Positions 25,101 through 40,100 of a stretch of 58,118 nt of DNA are shown in pieces. The notes under the pieces were generated by a model. That model was not told the origin of the DNA and searched no databases. It saw nothing but the letters and a program-made list of their open reading frames with translations. The stretch comes from Acanthaster planci. Lineage: Eukaryota; Echinodermata; Asteroidea; Valvatida; Acanthasteridae. Positions within the stretch are counted from its first letter, which is position 1, and the number at the start of each line of letters is the position of its first letter. A program made the translations under genes and the position numbers. The DNA lies in contig NW_019091363.1 in the NCBI RefSeq assembly GCF_001949145.1, positions 3,143,311 through 3,201,428 of the forward strand, given 5' to 3'.

Positions 25101-28100
25101 GTTCTGTTGAAAGAAAAAAAGCTCCCCTTTCCCCTTTCAAATTGTATTCCAGCAAGAATACAGTAAAGAATTTCTTTAGTACGTCTGCATGAAAATCTTA
25201 ATGTACACATACCTGCAACTCTTTTACACACAGTTTAGCTAAACCCTGAGCCATATTTTTCTTGAAACCACACTTTCACAATATGGCGTCATTCTTGGAA
25301 GTTCATATGGTTCTGTGATATGTTTCTACTTGAGTTTTATTTTTGCATGTCATTCTCTTAAAAATAATCTCAGTTGTCCAAGAGCATGAACTGAAGAGTG
25401 TGCTTTGAACAAAAGAAGTCCTGTTCTTGAAAGATTTAAATGGGATATTTTGTCAGGCATGACAACTTTGTCTTGAGACTGTTTTATACCTATTTCTTTA
25501 AGAAATGACAGTCAAATATTGGGTACCTCCTTTTGTGTCATTTTTCCATATATGACTTCTAAATTAGTGTATTGTAATGTCGGGCCCCTCTGACAACGGC
25601 ATTCTGGACGAGGGCACCTTCCTTCTTAGGGCATGGCACTGGAGGCATTTACCAAAAGTTCCCTAAGCAGCTAAGGATGCATCCATTGGGATGGAGGTGT
25701 ATACCGTGCCGGCCTAGAAAGTCTGTTGACTGGGGTGTGGGGCACATTGAAGTTTGACCACGAACCATGGTTTGACGTGATTGGCCCGATGCTTTGAGAT
25801 GTGATCAAGACAGTACCTGACTTGAAATAAACAGCCTTGGACACCTGACTTACATACATGTATGCACAACAAAAAAGGTCAGTTGGTTTATCCAATGCCT
25901 TTTGCTCTGAAATAGAAACAATACACCTTCAATTGTAGCAGGAGGTAACCATAAGCATGCCACCAAACAGCGAAGGATCAGTCCAGCAGTGAATAATGTT
26001 CATTTAATTATTATTTCTGAACGAGGATAATAAAAATTAAAGTAGTGTGTAAGTGCAAGGGATGTTGCTATACCCATGGTGCACCATTTACACCCACGAT
26101 GCAACCATAGCAACAACTTTCAATTAACAGTGCCCTAGTCTAACACTGGTACACGTTGACAGGAAAGTGAAGCATTGGCCACTTCATCCATTGCCATCCA
26201 CTGAATGATAAGATCTAATAGTTACAACATGGAGGAAGATTAGAAGTATAATGGGTTATTTGGGCTTTACTTTAAACTAACTGCATACATTAAACACTGC
26301 ATGAGGAAATCACTTGGCATAATATCTTCATTAAAGTGTACTGGCTAATGTATTTGCATGCACATGTACATGTAGGTCCACATGTACATGTATAATACCC
26401 TACGGTAAATTTACATGCACAAAACAATACATTGCAGTTACCACAACTATGTATGTGTGATGGATGTTTTCCAATACTCGACTGCGTCTCCGTCTCAGGC
26501 TTCATTCCCAAAACCAGTGCCTGATTGTGCACCTGAAGCGTTTAAATTACATTTGATTACTGTAATTTTTGGCTTCTTTCATCTTATTTGATGTTCTGTG
26601 GCACTATTAGACTGATTACTGTCAAAGTCAGCTAGTAAAAAAACAGTTGAAACCTGAGACGGAGCTGAAGTTAAATATTGGATAATGGACTTGGACTGAT
26701 GCTGGCAGAATAGACTGGGGTCGGGAAAGGTTACAGGATCAATTTAATTTTCTGTGTTATTAGGCAACATGAAAAATAAATCTGTTCAAACACGGAAACT
26801 TTCAAATTAGTCATGAATTGTGAAGGGATAATCTTTTCTTTTTTTTGAGAAAAAGTTATCCCACCTCAATTCTTGTCAGTGTGTAACTAGGAAATGTCAT
26901 AAATTTTAAAGGGGTGGGTTTTTTTGGGAGGGGAATAAATTGGTTTTCCAACTTCATCAACATTTGATGATCTGCATACATTCATCAATGCCAAATGCAT
27001 TCCTGGCTGGACAAACTATACATGTAGCATGAGTTAGTACTGCTGCATGAGTCAGCGTGGTATTTGCAAGTCATGGCAGCACTTTCAGGGATGTGACTTT
27101 TTTGCTACACCAAAATTAGCCTTACCACTGTAGTGTCTCACTGTGAAATCAGATAGCTCTAGTGAATTTTCTTTGAGAACTTGGTCCAAATCACACCTTG
27201 TTTCATGAAATAACCTCTCAATTTTGTAACACCATGGCATTAAGAGTGGTTGGTGTAAAAATGACCTTTTAAAGGAAATTTCAATATGTCATTTCACAGC
27301 TTGTAGAATGAGTGACTGTGAAATTTCCCCTTAACATTTCGTTAATTCCATACAGTCAGAGCCAATCATACTTTGAACACTTTTCCCTAGAGATGCTCTG
27401 AGGTCCTTGTTGAAGCTTGGGGAGGGGGTGTCTTTTACTATAGATAAGTCAGGAACATACATCCAGAGGGGGGAATACAAGCGTGCCTTCCCCTTCCCTT
27501 TTATTGATACTTTTCATTTTTTCCTTTTGTTTGTTTTTGTTTTTCTTTTCACTGATCATTTAATAATCAGTTAGGGCAGAAATGTTCACTAAAAATCTGC
27601 CCTAGTTTGTTTTGACTTTGCCAACATTAGATCTGTTTTAAATTGCCAGGCAAACCCTCATGTAAATGCTGGATCTGCCGCTAGACATGGTAAAACTTGT
27701 GAAGCAGTAAACTTGGAAATTGAGTGATCTGACCTTTACATGTGTCACTGAGAATCCTGTCATAAACAGATTGAAAAATCAAGGGAGCATACATTGAAAC
27801 CATTCAACCAGTAAACATTTGAGTGCTTTGCCGATATCCTTGTTTCTCAAGTAATAAATTACAAAATCCAACCAACTGTTTGTCAACAGTATAGCGTCTG
27901 TAAAGTTCTCTGTTAAATAGGTACCAAATACAGGAAAATCTGTTTGTGGAGTTAGTGTGGCTAACCGAATCAAAGAAGGAATCCAAGCAATGAAGATTGA
28001 GCCTGTAATGATGATGATGGTGGTGGTTGATCGGATGCTAATCCTTGGCCGACCTTGAACAATGCCTGCTTGGTTTTCAGCAGCAATGCATCGAGCTTGA

Positions 28101-31100
28101 CGATGAGCAGTCAAGGAAATATGGCCATACAGAGCTGATATTGTGATAAGCACAAGCACGATGACCAGAAGGGAGATATATCCTCCGAGATCATTGGTTG
28201 ATGCAAGACACAAATGAGGACTGCTTTGCTGCACTGAACCTTTGATCATAAATCCCAAACAGTGAAATGCATCAAGCAATGGTGATAATCCATCTGATAC
28301 AAACTATGAGCTTAGATATAAACATTTTCATCATAGTTGGGTAGCACAGGGGACAATAAATATCAATGTAATGATCCACAGTTTGAAGTGGCAGAGAGAA
28401 AAGACTATTCCTATTACTGTATAGACTATTACACCATAGGCCGCACAGAGAAATTCACCAAACAGCCATTTTCCTGTGAGGAGTTCCAGTAGTTTGATCA
28501 CCCAGAAAAGTCCAGTCAAGAGATCAGAAAGGGTGAGAGAAGCCATGAAAATCTTGGTTGTAGGCTGAATGCAGGTGACTCCATGTAAGGTGAAAAGCAT
28601 CAGTGGATTCAGTAAGAAGTTCAGAGTGAGATCTGCTCCTATGAGAGTGGAAGTGGCTATTGCAAATGGAGTTAGGGAGACATTTTCTGGAATGAAAATT
28701 CTTGTGTTTAACACATGTATCTTGTGTGTGGATTCTGTAACTGTAAAGGCAAGTTTGTATACTCTTGCTGATAAAAAAAGTGTGATTCGTCAGCACTTAC
28801 AAGAAAGCATTCAGACATGTAGGCTGCAAAAGGAGGGATACACTCACAGACCTGTGCGCATTGAGTACTTGTGAAACAGTAGGGAATTTTGTGTCAGATT
28901 TTGTCTTTTACATACAGGTATTTTACTTCCCGTTCCATGAATGCATGCCCTTCAAAATTCACTCCAGTTTCATCAGAAAGTTGTAATGGATTACCTGTTC
29001 AGAATTTAACTCCAGGCCGTCTGGTGCATACATGCACAATAATCTTCTCACTTACTGTTGCCACCATTTTGGGGAAATAGTCTGTTGACTTGACAGTTTC
29101 CATGTGAAAACATCCCCTGCAGACTGGAGCACGTCAACATGGATGTAGAAGTGATGTTGTCTTCATGATTTACCTTGATGAGAATGCAGACATTCCAGCT
29201 TGGAAAGCTGAAGGCTAGCTTTATTTGCCCATGAAAGATCGCATCAGTCAATTTCTGCCCACTTAAGAATTTGCCTGCACTGTCTGCTTCCCATGATCTA
29301 CATTCTGCCTCACTCATCACAAAGACGGTCATTTGTTACTGCTTTACACTGTCATTGTCCATTAATTGCCCCTCATAACAAGGACTTAAGTGGTGTTGAA
29401 CTTGCTGCCCTTTGCTGCATTTTCAATGGGGCCAATATGTTTTCAGCCCTGTTTTCACCCCTATGAAGTTTTATTGGTCCATAAGAATATTTTGAAGATT
29501 AAGCAGTTTTCTGATGGATAGAGTACCTTGTAAGGTACCCCATCTGCAAGAATGGATGCAAGGTTTTTTGGAAAGGGGGATGCACTGCCAACTTGGATGG
29601 TGAAATGTAAACATGCAGTGCGAAGCCCTCTCATTCTGCCATTTTTTTTCTTAGTACTAACACATCATGCCAGAGTTATCAACAGAACAGCTTGCCATAA
29701 ACCAAATACATGTACATACATTAAACTTGAGTATCAGTTTGGCTTTAAGAGGCTGTATCACCAGCTAATCAAGGCATTTGTTTTTAGTCGCAGGGTGTGT
29801 AAAACCTCTTGTTTATCCGTTTTGACTCTTGATGAAGCATCAATAACATACGTACTACCAGTACAGGTAGTTAGTGGGCTGTAGCAAAAGGAAACCTAGG
29901 GCACAGTTTATGTCCGTTATTTAAAGGGACTTTTATGCATCACTTTTTTTGTCTGTCTTTCTTGTACGGAGAAAGCAGTCCAATCTGTCTCCAGTGTAAC
30001 TATCGTTATTGTCAGTAATCGCGCAATATCACTCTGCATGTTGTCACATGCACGCCATTGAGATAATGAAACCTCTAAGTATCTTTGATTAACCAATCTG
30101 AGCAATTGAATAAATTTGTCTTGTTCACTTCGGTTGGATTTGTTTTTAATCATTTTGTGTTGTAATCAAAAACAAATATTGCACTTTTTATTGAAATCTA
30201 ATAATACCGGAATGTGTTTCCTTGTGGAGATGTGGCTTTGTTCTCATGAATGAAGTACAAACACACTTGAAGTGAAACAATGTTTTCAAAATGCTCCCAT
30301 TTCAACATAAGTCACTATCCTGGGCTGAATTTTCAACCGAATGTCCCTTTTAATATATAAAGATTTTTACACATTAGAAATGTCTCCTTTCTGAGTGATT
30401 TCCAAATACATGTATCAGTTTAGTGAAATCGTTGTGGAGACCTATATACCTATAGAAATTCCTTGTGGAGACCTATTCAACCCATTCTCTCGGGTCACCA
30501 AAAGGCACCATTTATATATGTCCATTTCATGATTGTGCCTGTCAAGTGGTCATGTATATTACACTGACATAAAATTGAATGGCTTTCTGTTTTCATAAAA
30601 GTATTGTATCTCTACTTTAAAATCTCTGATTTCAAAGGCTTTGGAGCCGAAGTTCTCTCTGGAATTCTCTTTTGTTGTACATTGTTCCGATCTGGCCAGT
30701 TCTTCCTATATAGATGTAGTATCCACTCTGCGTTAACGTGGCTCACCAGCAAAGAGAAGACAGGTTGGCGAGAATTATTTCATGTGTACATACGAAAACC
30801 ACTCATTCTAACCAAAATTAGTCATGCATATAAATGCTTCCCATGCCAAATGCGCATAAACCTGTCTACCACGGCAAAGGTTCCTATGAAAAGACTGTCT
30901 TGCGACATACATGTACTGGTATATCCCTTTTTCCCACCTGGAGTAGATATGTAACAACACAATAAATTGAGATCTTAATCATGGTACTGGTGTGTGAAAT
31001 GAGCAGAGTGATATCACTGAACATACATGCAGTTGTACATCAGTGTCTTGCAAATGGGTGTTCAGTGATGTACATTTGTAAAATCACACAGAAACAATGG

Positions 31101-34100
31101 AAAAATGGAAGGTGTTGTCACAGAGCTTACACAGGTTTGGTGAAAAACTCAGCAGTAAATTTGTTTTTTGTTTGTTTGTTTGTTTGTTTGTTTTTTTTTT
31201 TAAATACATCTTGAAAAAAAGTAAATTTGTTTTTACTCAGTTGTACAATTTTTTTACCTTTTTTCTCAAACATGATAATGTTTTGTGGGATAACGGTATT
31301 TTATTGCTACGCTGTTTCATGTGACAAGGAGAAACTTAGTCACTTCACTTTTGAACTAACTTTGCGACTGGAACTAGAAGTCATTATTGCAGTGACAGCA
31401 TGCTTATTGACAAGTGATACACATTAAATGTCTCTTTGACCAATACTGGTAGTTTGCTGTGACTCTCCAAAATGCTCTTGTGTGTCAATAAGATGAAGGA
31501 CATGTGCCTGAGCAATCTCCTCAGATCGGTGTATTTGCAAACCCATTTAAAAATTCATTGCATCAAAAATTCATTATCCCCTGCACCCCTTGGAGTTGCA
31601 CTTATTACGCTGGGCTGCAGCTGTCAGTCATGCATGTAAGCCAAGTTCATCAAATTAGTTTGCTCATATGTGTTGTGTCTGTCAGTGTGGCTTTCTGTCT
31701 ACTGTGTGAATTTGCCTGCAGGGGAGCGGAGCCCTGTCAGATTATATTTAGCCAAAAAGACAAATGACGGGTACTTATAGTCCCCTTCTTTCATTTAAAA
31801 TGAAAAAAAAGTCTGCCTGATCTCCTGCACAACATGTAAGTAATGCACAGTGTCACATACTGTCATGAAGACATCAGATAATAGCAGCGATGGATCAGTT
31901 TATATTAAATGCAAGTGCTGTAGAGAAAATAGACAGGTCTGACAACTTTTACTGCAAATCATGCATCAGTAGGAAACAAACAATGCAGTTACATGTATGT
32001 TAAAAAAGAGCTCCCCTCGCTAAATGTATTTTAGCAAGGAATGCAGTAAAGAAATTCTTGTGCACGTATACGTTGCATATGAAAATCCAAACGTATGTGC
32101 AACTCTTCTACACACAGTGTAAAGCTAAACTTTGAACCATGTCTTGCTTGAAAATACAAACAATTTTACAAAATGACATCGTTCTGGGAAAGCCATTTGG
32201 ATTCAGATATTTTTCCTCTTTATTTTTATTATGCCCCTCATTTTCTTCCAAAATCTTAGTTGTCTTAGAGTGTACCGCTACTTTGACAAAAAGAAGTCCT
32301 ATTGACAGATTTTAACAAATCGGATATTTTCCAAGGAAAGGCGAGTTTTCCGTGAGATCGAGACTCTATATGTTTTAAACCTACTTCTTCAAGAAATGAC
32401 AGCCACATTTAGGATACCTCCTTTTGTTTGTCCTTTCCTTGTATGACTTGCCAACTAGAGTTTTGTGATGTCAGGCTGTGTTGCGTTCTGAATGAGGGTG
32501 CCCCCCTCAGGGTGTGGTGCTGGATGGCATGTACTGGAAGGTCTCTGAGTGGCTAGGGATGCGTCGGTTGGGGTTCGGATGGAATTACATGTACATGTAT
32601 ACCATCTTGGCCTAGATTGTTTGTTGACTGGAGTGTCAGGCACTGGGAGATTTTTAAATGTGATTGGCCTGATGCGTTTTGACATAACCAAGACAGTATG
32701 TGACTTGAGCTAAACAGGCTCTGGATACCTGACTTATGTACAGCAAAATGGTACATGTGCAGATACAATACAATGTTCCTTTGCTCTGAAATAGAAACAA
32801 AACATCTGCAAGTGTTGCAGGAGTTAAACATAAGTATGCCACCAAAGAGCAAATTGTGAGTCCAGCAGTGAATAATGTTCATTTAATTATTTCTGAAAGA
32901 GGATAATAAAAATTAAAGTAGTGTGTAAGTGCAAGGGATGTTGCTATACTCATGGTGCACCTTTTACACCCACGATGCAACCATAGCAACAACTTTCAAT
33001 TAACATTGCCCTAGTCTAACATTGGTACATGTTGACAGGGAAGTGAAGCATTGACTACATTACCTGTTGCAATCTCCAACAAAAGGTGAACTACTCATTT
33101 TTACTTAATTATAATATTTGGGCTTTTATCTGAAGGAATTAACCACAGCTCTTTAGAATGATTAACATATATTTTTTCTTTACTATTAAAGTACTGCATG
33201 TATTAAACACTCCGTGACAAAATTATTTATGGATTTACTGGACCAAGGAATAAAATGTTTGAACCGCAACTGGTTTGGGGGTCAAGTCCCTTCCTTTTCG
33301 TAGTCTGTTACCATCTTTCATAAGGTTTTAGTAAATTTTTTAATTCATAAACTTAATTAGTTTGAAATGAACATGTGATATTCATCACATCACTTTCCTT
33401 ATTGTGCTTCTTTTCTTGACTAGATTTTTCCATCTTGGACTTATTTTTAAGACTAGACAATATTACGGCTATAACACATGACCTTTGGAAATATAAATAT
33501 TGGTGTGCTAAACCGAACTTGACTCTTCAATGATTCTTATTGTTACATTTCTACACTCAACTTTAACATGTAACCTTAATCTGCAAGCACACGAGAACTT
33601 CACCTTGTGTTAAGTAATTCTTCATACTAGTAAGAGGTGATTTTCTATTTAAACCAGCATATATATGCTTTGCAAATTGCTTCTGATGGTTGCCAGATTA
33701 AAAAAAAAATGAAAACTCCAAGTCCAAGTTGCATGCCTTTATTAGGCAACATGAAAAATAACTGCCTTCAAGGAAAACATTTCTTGAATTCAGAAGGGAT
33801 GATTTTTTTAAAGACAAAGTCACCCTACCTCAGTTCTCATCAGTGTGTACCAGTAGGTTTTTGTATTTTGTAGTAAAAGGCTTTACAGTTCTAAGGCTGA
33901 AACTCAGTCTGACTGGTGGATGAGATGGCCACAAAGCGCCTTAAAAATGATAATCAACATCTGATGATCTGCATACATGGCTGGACAATCATAGAATGAG
34001 TTACTGCAGCATGTAATGGTAAAACTGTCAGGGATTTGTGGGGACACCACAATAAATCTTACCATTGTAGTTTCACGTTATGTAATTTAAATGTACTGTA

Positions 34101-37100
34101 TTTTCTCTGAGAACTGGGCCAAAATCAAAATGACTAAGTTTTTGGCATATTGCTTTAGTAGGAGTTACCATTCTTACAGCTTGTCCCATGCCTACATAAA
34201 ATAACATCTCTCTTTTATGATTCAGTTGGGATCTAACCTTGAATTCTGGATGTAGAAATTAAAAAGGGGGGGGATTCTGGTTATAAGGTGAGACGAATGT
34301 GAAGAGATTTTCCAAAATGTAGCATGAGGTGGTGAGGGCCAAGTGCACTGAGGTCATTTCTGAAGCAGGGCTGAGGGGAGTAGATCCAGACGAGGGAATA
34401 TCAGCATGCCAGCCCCTCCCCCTCCTGCATGTTCAATTTTTTTATGCAGATGTGTTTACTTTTTCTCTTTCCGCTGGGTATTATATTAATAGCTCAAAAG
34501 GCAGAAATATTAAGATTCGCCTTGGTCATTTGTTTTAATTTTGCCTCCATTTGGGGTCCCATTGACAACACGCCTTTTGTGAGTGAAATTTGAATAAAAT
34601 CTGGGACAGTGAGTTCTTTAACTTCATGTGACCATTTAGATGCACTGTTGCTTTACCTCGTGATTCGGGGCAAACTGTTGCCTAGTAAGAGACGCCTTGC
34701 ACCAATACACTGTTTCAATGGGTAAGAATGGCAAAAAGGAACCAGTCCATTCCAGAAATGGTGGTCGCTATGGAAAAGTTTGCCCCGAATCATGAGGTAT
34801 AGCCACAGTGTCTTTAGTCTGGGGAATTCAAATTGTTATGTTCGTGTGCAATTGGATAACTCAGTGTACCAGATTTTATTCAAATTTAATGCCACGCAAC
34901 TCTTTGTTTGAATGCTGGATTGAACCACTACTAGGAATTTTAAAACCTGAATATGAAACACTTGGAAATTGAATGACTTGACCTTTTCCAATATTGAATT
35001 CCATCACACATAGTTTGAAAAATCAAGGGAGCATGCACCGAAACCAATCAGCTAGAAGGCGTTCGAGTGCTTTCCGAAGGTCGTTATTTCTCAAGTAATA
35101 AATAACAACATCCAACCAACTGTTTATCAACAGTATAGCATCTGTAAAGTTCTCTGCTAAATAGGCATCATATACAGGAAAATCTGTTTGTGGAGTTAGT
35201 ATGGCTAACCGAATCAAAGAAGGAATCCAGGCAATGAAGATTGAGCCTGTAATGATGATGATGGTGGTGGTTGATCGGATGCTAATCCTCGGCCCACCTT
35301 GAACAATGCCTGCTTGGTTTTCAGCAGCAATGCGTCGAGCTTGACGATGAGCAATCAAGGAAATATGGCCATACAGAGCTGATATTGTGATAAACACAAG
35401 CACGATAACCAGAAGGGAGATATATCCTCCGAGATCATTGGTTGATGCAAGACACAAATGAGGACTGCTTTGCTGCACTGAACTGTAGTCATAAATCCCA
35501 AAAAGTAAAATGCATCCAGCAATGGTGATAACCCATGTGACACAAACTATGAGCTTAGATCTAAACACTGTCATCATAGTTGGGTAGTGTAGTGGACAAT
35601 AAATTGCAATGTAACGATCCACAGTTTGAAGTAGCAGAGAGAAAAAAACTAGTCCTATTACTGTATAGACTATTACACCATAGGCTGCACACAGAAATTC
35701 ACCAAACAGCCATTTTCCTGTGAGGAGTTCTGGTAGTTTGATGACCCAGAATAGTCCAGTCAAGAGATCAGAAAGGGTGAGAGAAGCCATGAAAATCTTG
35801 GTTGTAGGCTGAATGCTGGTGACTCGATGTAAGGTGAAAAGCATCAGTGGATTCAGTAGGAAGTTCAGAATGAGAGCTGTTACTATGAGAGTGGAAGTGG
35901 CAATCGCAAATGGAGTTAGGGAGACATTTTCTGGACTGGAAGTTGTTGTGCTTAACACATCCAACTGTTGTGTAGGTTCCATGACTGACAGATCCAGTAA
36001 AGGCAGATTAGTGTCCATGTACTTGTAGGAGAAAGCGCGGTTCGTCACTAGTGTTCTTACAAAACAGTATTCAACTGAGGAGAAGGGTTGTAGTAAGGGA
36101 CAGATTACACTCAAAGAGCTGTGCACATGAGTTCTTGTGAAACAGTAGAGTATTTTTTTTTGTCATATGTAGTCTTAAATGCACGCCCTTCAGTTTCACT
36201 CCAAGTTCATCAGAAAGTTGTTAAAGATTACCTGATCAGAATTTAACTCCAGGCCATCTTTTGTGTGTCTCACTCTGCGCCTCATTGTAAATGTATGCCT
36301 GTGACAAATCTTGGCAAGAATCCTGGCCAAGACATGCCACCACAAAGAGAAAACCGCTTGCAGACCTGCCAACCTGTCTTACTCCTTCCTGAGGTAAGCT
36401 AATACCACAGAATAGATTGAAAAGTATTTAAATGAGCCCTCATTATTCATTATTTGACCTTAATGGGAATGTGGACATCTGAGCATGGAAAGCCCGAGAT
36501 ATATTTACTCATCAAAGACCATGTCAATCATTCTATGAGTATTGCCCAGTTTGGAATTAATTTGCCTGGACTCATCACAGAGATTTTGGTCTTTTTTCTA
36601 CTCTTTACTGCTTGAAAGACGAAAGCATTTCCATCAGTTGCCCCTTGTAATGAAGTCTTGATTAAATTTTAACTCCCTACCCATCGCTACTTTTCATTGG
36701 GGTCGATTTCTATTTAGCCCTCTAGAATGGAGTTTCACTAGTTCTTCTGAATATTTCAAAGATTTTAATCAGTTTGGTTATGAATAGAGCTCCTTGTAAG
36801 GTACATGAACATGTATATCATTTGCAAGGGCTGATCCATGATTTTCAGAAGGGGGTGGGCCATGCTTGGAGGGTCAGATGCGATCATGTACTTCAAAATG
36901 ACCCTTTCTGGTCACTTGCAGGCACAAGGGCTCATGGACAGTCACAAGTGACCAAATTACAAATGTATGTCAGTCCATATGTGTTTTAAACACACATCTG
37001 TCTAAAACATAAAAGAAGCAAAGAAACTCTTCTGGGATAAACAATTCAACAAGCAATTCAATTATTGAAAGAATACTTTTAGCTCATGGGGATTCAGTTT

Positions 37101-40100
37101 TTGAGTTGCTGTTTACTGTTCTCGTTACTAGGGCACTGTAACCAATCAAAACTAGTTCCTGACTGGGCACTAGTCTCTGGAGTTTGTGTGTGGTGATGTC
37201 TTGGCGCAATGCAAACTTCATGGACAAGTCTATATAGTGAACCACACATGACCCGTTTTAGCCACCCAGGATAAAGAACCAGCAATTTGTGTTTTATATG
37301 AAGATCTATATTTTACAGCCAGAGTTCTGTACGGCCTTTCTTTTGCATCAAAGATGGACACTTAGGGCATCAGATAAAGTTTGTAAAATCAGTGAATTAA
37401 CCTTGGAGGATATTTATTTAAAAAAAGAACTATGCATAGTCTGTTACAATATCTTACAAACCTCTTGAAGATGTGTATGGAGTTCTCGTTTAGGGGAAGG
37501 GAGGGAGTTCATGGACATAAAAACATGATTAATGGCATGAATGGTAGAATAGACTATAATTCACTCATCACAGTGTTATTGGTCTTTTATTCCTGCTTTT
37601 CACTGCTGGAAAGTGGAAACCATTTCCATCAGTTGTCCCTTGTATTAATGAGGACTTGATTCAATTTTAACTGTCCACCCATTGCTACATTTTCAAAGGG
37701 ACCGATTTATTTTTAGCCCTGCAGATGAGATTTTGTTGATCCTTTTGAATGTTTTGAAGATTTTAATCAGTTTTCTGATGATTAGAACCCCTTACGATCC
37801 AAGTTTTTTAGAAAGTGGAGGGGGAGCACAAACTTGGAGGATCAAATGTGAGTGTGCAGTGCAAAGCCCTTAGTCACAATGTAAATGCAATGGAGCCAGT
37901 TTAAAATTCTTTGTCTGTGCTTGCTGTTTTGGGGATGCACTCCTTGCACCCCTTTCTATAAAATCCACCACTGATCTATGATTTTTTTTTTTTTGCAAAA
38001 GTGCGAGGTCAACAGGATCGGATGTTTACCTCAAGGAAATCGGCATTGTACAATTATTTGTATCAGTGAAGGAGCTTTCTTATCAACCGTTGTGTCTGTT
38101 TACACAAAGTGTACTAGATTGCTGTTCACCCATATTCCCTACCCTTTGAAATGATACAGTAATGTTAACCAAGGGTGTCTTCATATTCATCCTCTATTGT
38201 CTTCTGAATGAGGAGGTAAGGCAGCCTTAGCGCCAAGGCGGTGTTAACAGAGATACATGTACATGAATATTATACACATATGGAATGGCAGTGAGATCAC
38301 TGTGCATCCCAAGGGACTGTTGGTGACCAGGAGAGGGTTCTACATTTATTTCTAGAGGTCAGGAGCTAAAGGAAGCACACATGTACATGTAGCACACTTG
38401 AGACAACTGCCAATCCTGTTACACATTTGGTAAATTAAATACAGTTGGTTCTCACTGAAATATTTTTGGTACTTACTGTTTTGAAATTCATGCTTCTTTT
38501 TTATTTCTGTTGTTTTCCTTTGTTGTTATACAGATGGGGGAACATTCTGTAGTTTGTGAGCAACAGTAATTGTATTATGGTTATATTGATAAGGAGGGCA
38601 TTGTTAATACTATTAAATTTTGTTCCTGAATTTGTTGCTTGCATAAATTATTCAGTTCATGCATAATTACAAGACCAAGTATAAAGCAATTTGTGCTCTT
38701 CATTCAGGGACATTTTAAACTCTTTTCCTGTCTCTGCTAAAGTAATCTACATGTGTAATAGAAGCTGAGCAATCAGTGTGCAATAAATTATTTCATGTTT
38801 GTTTTTCATGCAATCTACAATTATTTACTGAGAAGAATATCTTTCAGATTAATTGATTGACCTGTGATTGCTTGGGCCAATTGATATGTACATGTAACAT
38901 TCCTTCTCAGATCGTGAAATAGGCTGTATCTGAAATGTGCATCTACAGGTACATCTACAAATATATACGTGTGAAGCTATTTGAATGTGGAACATCTGAA
39001 GCTAAAGTCTCAAAACATGAGCCAGTTTGGTCATGATGGTCCAGTCATCAGCTATGCATTAATCTGTTTTATCTGACTTCTCTCTTTTCTACAATTTGCC
39101 CTGGCTTTGTCACATTTATGTCTCTTAGTCAAATACTTAAAACTGAGTTTGAAAAATCAAGGGAGCAGATACTGAAACCAGTCAACAAGTAAACTTTTGA
39201 GTGCTTTACGGAGATCCTTGTTTCTCAAGTAATAAATTACAACATCCAACCAACTGTTTGTCAACAGTAAAGCATCTGTAAAGTTTTCTGCTAAATAGGC
39301 ATCATATATAGGAAAATCTGTTTGTGGAGTTAGTATGGCTAATCGAATAACAGAAGGAATCCAAGCAATAAAGATTGAGCCTGTAATGATGATGATGGTG
39401 GTGGTTGATCGGATGCTAATCCTCGGCCCACCTTGAACAATGCCTGTTTGGTTTTCAGCAGCAATGCGTCGAGCTTGACGATGAGCAGTCAAGGAAACAT
39501 GGCCATACAGAGCTGATATTGTGATAAACACAAGCACGATGACCAGAAGGGAGATATATCCTCCGAGATCATTGGTTGATGCAAGACACAAATGAGGACT
39601 GCTCTGCTGCACTGAGCTGTGGTCATAGATCCCAAACAGTAAAATGTATCCAGCAATGGTGATAACCCATGTGACACAAACTATGAGCTTAGATCTGAAC
39701 ACTGTCATCATAGTTGGGTAGTGTAGTGGACAATAAATTGCAATGTAACGATCCACAGTTTGAAGTAGCAGAGAGAAAAAGACTAGTGCTATAAATGTAT
39801 AGACTATTACACCATAGGCCGCACAGAGAAATTCACCAAGCGGCCATTTTCCTGTGAGGAGTTCTGGTAGTTTGATGACCCAGAATAGTCCAGTCAAGAA
39901 ATCAGACATGGTGAGAGAAGCCATGAAAATCTTGGTTGTAGGCTGAATGCTGGTAGCTCGACGTAAGGTGAAAAGTGTCAGTGGATTCAGTAGGAAGTTT
40001 AGAATGAGAGCTGTTGCTATGAGAGTGGCTGTGACAATCGCAAATGGAGTTAGGGAGACATTTTCTGGACTGGAAGTTGTTGTGTTGAACATGTCTGCCA

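Noticed and set aside
35983-36126. 48 extra N-terminal codons for receptor B2
   Set aside because: Paralog B3 does not share them, and both genes have a matching ATG giving exactly 319 residues. Use of the upstream ATG is possible but not supported.
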